DNA from: Macrocystis pyrifera | Taxonomy: Eukaryota; Sar; Phaeophyceae; Laminariales; Laminariaceae | Direction: 5' to 3' | Length of the DNA: 64,000 bases | Assembly: GCA_031763025.1 (NCBI GenBank) | Contig: JASSKH010000012.1 | Span: forward strand, 4,745,397 to 4,809,396 | Shown: in pieces, positions 57,625-64,000 of the stretch | How the letters are laid out: the number at the start of each line of letters is the position of its first letter | Numbering within the stretch: position 1 is the first letter of the stretch | Notes under the pieces: model-generated | Told to the model about the DNA's origin: nothing | What the model saw: only the letters and a program-made list of their open reading frames with translations | Database searches by the model: none | Program-made: the position numbers and the translations under genes

Positions 57625-59038
57625 GTAGCAGTCGAGGGAGCAAGAAAGGGAGTCACGATAGGGGAAGATACGGTGTCGGGATTGATGTTTGCGGATGAGT
57701 TCGTGGGGATATCAGAAACACCCGAAGGATTGGAGAAACAAATAGAGAAGGCGCTAGAATACACCAGGAAATGGAGGGTGACGCCGAACGTCAAGAAATG
57801 CGCAGTAGTTGTTTGCAACGAAGATAAGGTAAACTCGGTAAATTTTAGTCGGAAGTGGGGAGAAGATGAATTGCCGATCGTAGACCAGTGTACACACCTT
57901 GGCGTAGATATGTCAAAAGACTGCTCTTGGGATACACATATAGCAAAAGTAATAGAAAAGGGTAAGGCACAAGTAGGCAAGATGGATGCGATTCTAAGAG
58001 ACCCGAACCTTGACACTAGGATTAAGAGATGCATCTTGATTAATGTGATAGTACCAAAGCTAGAATATGCAGGAGAAGTATGGGAAGGGAACACGAAACT
58101 CGTCAAACAGTTGGAAACAGTACAAATGACAGCAGCTAAAAAAATCCTAAGACGCTCAAGTACGACTAGTAATACAGTATTAAGAGCAGAACTGAGAATG
58201 CGCCCACTCAAGACAAATAGACATGAGGAAGTTGAATTGGCAATATAAAGTAAAAAACATGCCAAAAAAGAGGTTGCCAGCCATAGTTGATAGAGCTGTA
58301 TGGGAGAAAGTAACAAAAGGGCGAGCTGGAATAAGGTGGGATGGCGTAGTTGACAAAGTATGGAAGGATGTAGGGGGAAACCAAGAAGAGATTATGGCCG
58401 CCGGGAAGTTTGGGAGGTACAAGGCAGAAGTAGAAGAAAGGATAGAAAGAAGGGAAAGGCTAGCGCTAAGAAACAAGATGGAATCGGAAAAACACTTGAG
58501 AGATATACGGGGGATTGAGGGAAGGAACAGGAATGAAAACGTATTTGCATGGCCGAACGGACTTCGCGAAAACGCTGAAACTGCGCTTTCGTGTAGGGGA
58601 CCTGGACCTGCCAGAAAGAACAAAGAGGTACACCAGTAGCCGGGAGGAGGAGGAAGTAGACGCACAGATGTGCCCGTGTGGCAAAGCAATAGAGAGTAGA
58701 ACTCGCATAGTAGGAGAATGTGAAATATACAAGGAGGAACGGGATGTGTTGGAAGAGGAGATGAGGAAAATAGACGAATGTGACATGGAGGAGTTTGATA
58801 CAATGAATATCAGCGAGAAAACGATCGCTATCCTAGGAGATAGATGGTGGCCACAGGAGGCCAAACAGGAAGGGTATAAGATTAGCAAAAAATGTAATAT
58901 ATGGAAACAACGCAATGAGCGCCCAATTGTTGGAGGTCTCTATTAGGAGTAGGAACGGTGCTCCGTCTCGAAAGGGATGCGAGGTCAATTGTCAATGACT
59001 AAGGCAAGCAACAAATGAGTACGCCCCCCCCCCCGCCC
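57625..59038 (+). mobile_element. LINE copy 5, 3' half with poly(C) tail
   Basis: Begins inside the reverse transcriptase at the catalytic box, read as FADEFVGISE (consensus FADD), and continues through HLGVDMSKDCSWDTHI to ~58.22 kb. A frame change near 58.21-58.23 leads into KKRLPAIVDRAVWEKVTKGR, and another near 58.51-58.55 into RVGDLDLPERTKRYTSSREE and a Cys-rich end (CPCGKAIESRT...GEC; one histidine of the usual C/H set appears replaced by R). It stops at 58946 and is followed by a ~90-nt 3' tail and GAGTACG plus a C run to ~59038. Five-prime truncated and inactive, but well preserved. Confidence 0.88.
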
Positions 59039-59286
59039 CCCAAACCCTACCCTACTACTACCTGGTAACTGGTAGGAAGTATGTTCGGAAAAAAAAAACG
59101 TTAAAAATCATACTGAAGTATTGCTGGGAAAACATACGGACGATTTTACAACGAAAAATGACGAACATGCCCCGAGTGCTAGAGAATGCTTATATCTCAG
59201 AGCTTGGTAGAATGGTGTAGAGAAGGTTATAGTGGTGGTCGTTTCACGTTTGGTTTTTGCAACACCCCTCAAAGACAGCCTCTGAC

Positions 59287-59487
59287 CTTGCCGAACACCG
59301 CCTTCATTGGGCCGTCGCAGTTGATCAGGCTCTTCTTTTCCGGCTGCTGCAGACTCTTCTCCTTGATGTACACCCATCTGGACGGGTCACACAGTACGTC
59401 GCGAGGGGTATAGTCCGGCGCTTGAAACACATATTCCTGGGGTGTTCTTCCACTCCAGAGACATTGCTCGAGCCTGTACTTTGACCA
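59287..59487 (-). CDS. SWIB/MDM2-domain protein, internal exon
   Basis: Minus-strand exon of 67 codons between acceptor CTCGTCAG|TGGTCA and donor GGCAAG|GTCAGA, both phase 0. The product WSKYRLEQCLWSG...SRWVYIKEKSLQQPEKKSLI then NCDGPMKAVFGK matches the SWIB core (W-x-Y-I-K, L-Q-x-P, I-x-C-D, K-x-x-F-G-K). SWIB folds occur in BAF60/SNF12 subunits of SWI/SNF remodelers, in fusions to topoisomerase or DEK-C domains and in small plastid proteins; which one applies here cannot be told from one exon. The half before the tryptophan is atypical. Neighbouring exons were not found; flanking introns are filled by LINEs and a hairpin MITE. Confidence 0.65.
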
Positions 59488-59591
59488 CTGACGAGATTAT
59501 GGCGATAAGATAACCCTTAAAGTACTGCAGTGTACCGAAATATAGTAAACGGTTTTATACTAAAATTCAATAAAAATGGTCTTTATATTTA

Positions 59592-59664
59592 GGGACAGAG
59601 TGGTATTTTACTGAATTCAAGTAATTTGTTCCCGAAACGGGAGTGCAGTCCCGAAGGGGCTAAT
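59592..59664. mobile_element. MITE family B hairpin, copy 4 (diverged)
   Basis: Right arm TTGTTCCCGAAACGGGAGTG plus CAGTCCCGAAGGGG is well kept; the left arm is decayed. Confidence 0.5.
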
Positions 59665-60064
59665 GTGATAAGAACAAGAACAAAAGCAGCGACAACAACA
59701 GCGATGACAACTACAACAGCAACAGCACACAGCGGAGGCGGGGTAAGGAAGCAGTAGAGTGAGGGTCCGCGAGCCAAAAACAGCCCCCGTAAAACAAACG
59801 ACACTCACGTTTTTCGAGACGGTGAGAAAAAATAGGATTAAGAAATCTTGCTCAGCGGCGAAAGCTACACTAAACCCTACCACTCTGCGTAGTCATAGTT
59901 GGAAGGTGCATCTTGACCTTCGGTGACTAACTAAACGTCCCAGATATTGACGATCATACTGTCAAGTAGCGGCCCACTGCTCAAGGTTGGCGTCATGCTA
60001 AGGTGTCAGCGCTGATTGAAAGAGGCGTTTCTTGGAGGCGGGCCCATACTGCTGTAACCTCCTT

Positions 60065-60780
60065 TGGGGCTTGAGGAGGGGGCGTACTCATTTGTTGTTT
60101 GCTTTAGTCATTTGACCATTGACCACACATGCCTTTCGAGACGGAGCACCGTTCCTACTCATATAACAGAGACACCTCCAACCGCGGTTGGGCGCTCATT
60201 ACGTTGTTTCCATATATTACAAGCATTTTTTTTTTGCTGACCATATCCCCTTCCTGTTTCGCTTCCTGTGACCATCTATCTCCTAGAATAGCGATCGTTT
60301 TCCCGCTATCTAGTGTACCAAAATCTTGCACGTCACGTTCGTTCGTCTATTTCCCTCATCTCCTCTTCTGACACATCTCGTTCCTCCCTGTACACTTCAC
60401 ATCCTCCTACTATGGGTTCTACTCTCTATTGCGTCGCCACACGGGAACATATGTGCATCTAATTCCTCCTCCCGGCTACTGGTAGACGTCCTTCGCTTAA
60501 CCTCCCGTATATCTCTACGTGTTTCTCTGATTTCACCTTGTTTCTTGGCGCTAGCCTTTTACTTCTTTCTATCGCCTCCTCTACTTCTGTCTTGTACCTC
60601 CCAAACTTATCTGCGGGCATCATCTCTTCTTGGTTTTCTCCTATATCCCTCCATGCTTTCTCAACTACGCTATCAAACCTTATTCCCGCTCGCCCTTTTG
60701 TTAATTTCTCCCATACAGCTCTATCGACTACGGCTGGCAACCTCTTTTTTTTATGGCTTGTTCCTTACTTTTGTTTATAT
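60065..60780 (-). mobile_element. LINE copy 6 (minus), interrupted
   Basis: Inverted LINE: 3' tail at 60070-60165 (GTACTCATTTG, CCTTTCGAGACGGAGCAC), then the body up to MPAVVDRAVWEKLTKGRAGI and the MPKKRLP region. It is split by the hAT-type element at 60781; the LINE continues at 61654-61690 (reverse of AGACATAAGAAAGTTGAAAT). The reading frame is degraded. The tail has only a short G/C run. Confidence 0.82.
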
Positions 60781-61653
60781 CAGGGCTTTTCGCGGGTCAT
60801 GACCCGACCCGCGGGTCGGGTCACGGGGTGTTAAAAATGTCACGGGTCGGGTCGGGTCCGGTCGGGTCAGGAAGTGTTCAAACTCTCACGGGTCGGGTTG
60901 GGTCGGGTCAACAGGTTTTCAAATCTCACGGGTCGGGTCGGGTAGGGTCAAGAGTCTTTCAAATCTCACGGGTTGGGTCGGGTCGGGTCAAGAGGTGATG
61001 AAAAGCTCACGGGTCGGGTCGGGTCATGACCCGCGATAAACGGGTCACTCGCGGGTGGACCCAGAGTGACCCGCGAGCTCTTTTCTGCCGACCCGCGGGT
61101 CGGACCCGCGCATCCGGCCCGCGGATCCGACACTCAAAATACTTCCCGCTCTCTTACCCAAAGGCTTTTCTCGTACTCAAATACTCAATAATACTCCTTG
61201 GGTTTCTTATTCAAACATTAAAAAAACAATGCCAAATCCATACCAGGTATACGCATGCCCGCATCCATTTATGCCCACTATAGCCAGGCCACATATCGAT
61301 TGTGGGCACAAAATGAATACTAAATTGTTTTTTTTATGTGTCTACCCACGGGCCGGATTCGCAGGTCGGACCTGCGGGTCAAGATAAATAGTCTCGCGGG
61401 TCAAGGTGACCCGACCCGCATGAAACCCGTGTCTCACGGGTCAATCCGAAGGTGGCGGGTCGGGTCGGATCGGGTCAGGAGGTTTTGAAATCTCGCGGGT
61501 CGGGTCGGGTGGGGTCAGGATATTTTCAAATCTCGCGGGTCGGGTTGGGTCGAGTCAAGAGGCTTTCAAAATCTTGCGGGTCGAGTCGGGTCATCTGACC
61601 CGACCCGACCCTACCCGATCTGTGAGATTTGACCTGACACGCGAAAAGTCCTG
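60781..61653. mobile_element. Non-autonomous hAT-type element with GGGTC repeats
   Basis: 873 bp with TIRs CAGGGCTTTTCGCGGGTCA and, inverted, CAGGACTTTTCGCGTGTCA. A perfect 8-bp duplication GTTTATAT flanks it (60773-60780 and 61654-61661). CAGGG ends and an 8-bp duplication are the hAT hallmark. The interior is two blocks of ~45-bp repeats of the type CGGGTCGGGTCGGGTCAA...TTTCAAATCTCACGG in opposite orientations around an AT-rich centre (61130-61340). It has no transposase. Confidence 0.88.
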
Positions 61654-61802
61654 GTTTATATTGACATTTCAACTTTCTTATGTCTGCTATTTGTAGTAAA
61701 TGGGTAAATTCCCAGTTGATACCAATTTAATTATTTCGTACTGGAAATAGAGAGAATTATTTATTTTCCGTCTTCGGGCACACGAAATTGATACCGATAA
61801 AA

Positions 61803-61910
61803 TATTAAGGGGGTCCATAGTAAATAGGACCAAATATTGTCGGGAAAAATAGGTAAATATATAGGTTTTTATGTACACCATAGGTCCTATTAACTATGGA
61901 GCCCGTAATA
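61803..61910. mobile_element. MITE family A, copy 10
   Basis: TATTAAGGGGGTCCATAG...GGAGCCCGTAATA; ends slightly diverged. Confidence 0.82.
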
Positions 61911-64000
61911 GTAATAGTAAGTAGATCATAGACCATTACTGCTGTACGAGAGTTTTTTTTTTTTTTTTTTTCCCCGGAGAGCGAGAGGAAACCCCTGTCC
62001 ACACTTATTTCTCAAGTTTTCGTGTGCCGGTTCGAACCCGGTTCGTTTCTTCCACCTTAGTCGGGCCTGTCTCTGACCGAGAGTATACACGAGTACACGA
62101 AAGCACTCACACTTCTTTCATGACCAATGGCCTTGTGGTCTTTGCCGTGCGGGTCAAAACTTGAAGGGCGGGAGAGAGTGCAACGAGACCCTTGGCTGCT
62201 GACATACCCTCTCTGAGGAGAGCTGTTTCTGCTGCTGCTACTTGTTGCTGCTGCTGTGTTGTTGAACGGTGTTGTGTGGTGTGTCGCGTCTGTGTTGTGT
62301 TGGTTGTTTGTTCTGAGAATGGGTTTCAGTCTGAATGGAAGGCACTTTTATGTAGGGGCATGGGGACCGTCCATGAAACGGCGGAAAAAAGGAAAAATTA
62401 CTGCCCGCTACTTGTACGCAAAGATGTCAGGAGTCGGGAGTCAGGAGACAGCACTTACTTTCACACACTTTCACCCTTTGACAGCAGTATAGTGAGTCAT
62501 TTTGTCTTGACGTGCGTTGACTGACACGAATATACTACTACTGGTGGTACATGTAACAGCAGGTTTTAGTGCATAATAACAACAGTTGGCCCCACACCCT
62601 TGACAACGCCCGTTTTGTTTCTCGCTTCACATACATCTCCTCCGCCTTCCTGCAGTCTGATACAGTTGATGATAGTTTTGCTCGCTAGAGCGGTGAGTGT
62701 CTACCTATCGTCTATGATACCGCTGCAGTCAGTGCCACTTTGTTTTTCGGGAGCTAAAGCGCATCTGGATAATGACCGATTTTTTTTTTTACGGAAAGTG
62801 TGTCACGGAAAAAAAAAATTAAAAAACTGGTGCATCAATGAAGCCCTTCTTTGTCCTGTGTGATAGAGTACCTTGGTTTGTAGTCAATAGAGCATCATAC
62901 ATACCTGGTAGTAAGTATTAATAGTAGGGGCTGTTAGATACCGGTACTTTTTTATTTTTATTTTTTTTTTTATCCTCCGGCGGATTAGTAAAAATAAAGC
63001 TTAAGCTCACCACACTTCCACGTTCTCGGTCCTATTTAATATTATTCCACTTGGATCTTACTCCTTTTACCGTCTGGAATAAGATATCTCGTATTATTTG
63101 TATCCGATACGCAGGCTATTATAGTATTCCTTCCTTGCCAGTAGATTATAGCCGGGTGAAGCCAGATGATACTTCTGGCTTAAAAAAACATCAGATTCTG
63201 CTTGCCCCCCCCCCCCTCCCGCTCACTACTCTCACTTGCCCCTTCGAGCAAGCCTCGCGTCAATAAAACAAGAGAACGCCAATAAGAACTAGGCCAGAGT
63301 TTGACCAAGCACAGACACCTGTGTCACACCTCTTCTGTGAGTTTGACCAACCAAGCACAGACACCTGTGTCACACCTCTTCTTCTGTGGATCGCCATCTC
63401 TTGGAACCCTTACTGATCTCCAACATCACACCTGTCCGTAAAAAAGGCATAAGAAAATTCCAGGTCCAAAGAACAAAAATCGGTGTGTGTGATGAGAATC
63501 GCAGAATTTATGGAGCACATCATCACGAGTAGTACATCTTCCATTTGTTTAGGATAGCATATACATGCCATATCTCTTAATGGAGTTCGAATTAGGCGAT
63601 ATTATCATACGTAGTAGATAAGGTTATCGATCGTTGGGGCATGCCTCACAAAGAATGTTCACACCGAATACCAGCGGCATCGGTTATCAGACTTTTTCAG
63701 TGTTGACATAATTGACGGATATATGACGGAAAACTACTTTTTTTTGCTAAAAAAATCTCAACGGGGAATCTAATCGGGTTCCAGAAAATTACGGCGGCGA
63801 AATAAGCGCTGCCGGCCCAGCAGTAATAACACTGCTGTGTTGTTGCCCAGTTTGGACACAAAAGATTTCCCGATGTTTGCGGGAAAAGCGCAGGACTAAT
63901 ATATATAGAAAGGCTGGTCTTGGCTGCCCCAGCCTACCCGGCTGTGCTCTTCTTGTGGTACATGGATGTGGGTACACGGCGCGCGGCTGTTTGGTTTCAC
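61911..64000. other. Gene-free stretch
   Basis: No exon is supported. Contains a T run (61954-61971), a B-box-like GGTTCGAACCC near 62029 without a tRNA fold, poly(T)/A runs near 62780-62825 and 62950-62972, a C run near 63206 and a small tandem duplication at 63297-63383. Confidence 0.45.
63297..63383. repeat. 43-bp tandem duplication
   Basis: Two copies of AAGCACAGACACCTGTGTCA plus CACCTCTTCT, preceded by TTTGACCA. The unit contains the palindrome GACACCTGTGTC. Confidence 0.85.

Noticed and set aside
59257-59484. Plus-strand protein (SDLAEHRLHWAVAVDQALLF)
   Set aside because: It is the complement of the SWIB exon. The minus strand has both splice sites and a recognised domain.
62020-62050. 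tRNA gene at GGTTCGAACCC
   Set aside because: No A box at the right distance and no acceptor stem.

Overview
This is a nuclear window from an intron-rich eukaryote dominated by mobile-element debris. Host coding sequence is sparse: short GC-rich exons separated by introns of about 0.4-1.0 kb, all on the minus strand. The retroelement mix (gypsy chromovirus, copia, LINEs, a tyrosine-recombinase element), a TTAGGG-type interstitial telomere tract and CTG/CAG-rich stretches would fit a brown alga or another stramenopile alga. That is inference; no taxonomic marker gene lies in the window. I see no rRNA gene, no convincing tRNA gene and no CRISPR array.

Layout. 1-2 kb: 3' part of a gypsy chromovirus. 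2.9-3.4 kb: AT-rich tandem repeats. 3.75-12.6 kb: an array of ~100-bp repeats split by a nest. In the nest, a TIR element with TAA target duplications (4926-11971) holds a tyrosine-recombinase-type retroelement (5562-11878) with split direct repeats A1...B1-A2...B2 and no target duplication. That element in turn carries a ~3-kb minisatellite. 13.3-14.05 kb: low complexity. 14.05-20.85 kb: two decayed LINEs on the minus strand around a BED-finger (hAT-like) transposase fragment that is split by a TRIM (LTR pair in miniature). 21.0-27.08 kb: a copia element on the minus strand with ~98% identical LTRs. 27.5-28.1 kb: a LINE endonuclease relic. 28.76-30.18 kb: a CCATGG-rich fold-back satellite. 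30.2-42.5 kb: gene-poor DNA with several ~108-bp TA-flanked MITEs, ~95-bp hairpin MITEs and a 431-bp TIR element.

42.5-46.07 kb (minus): the last five exons of a host gene with phase-consistent splice sites. Product not recognised. Two LINE tails sit in its introns and a pentanucleotide satellite abuts it upstream. 47-54 kb: mostly non-coding, with dispersed repeats. 54.44-54.52 kb: a likely terminal exon. 55.47-56.21 kb: an intact short copy of the TAA-flanked TIR element. 57.2-61.7 kb: LINEs with poly(C) 3' tails on both strands, a SWIB/MDM2-domain exon on the minus strand (59287-59487), and an 873-bp hAT-type non-autonomous element with a perfect 8-bp target duplication inside one LINE. 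62-64 kb: no gene seen.

The most unusual finding is the nested split-repeat recombinase element. Two others follow: a family of poly(C)-tailed LINEs that explains many of the long G/C homopolymers, and a hAT-type element built almost wholly from GGGTC-rich repeats.
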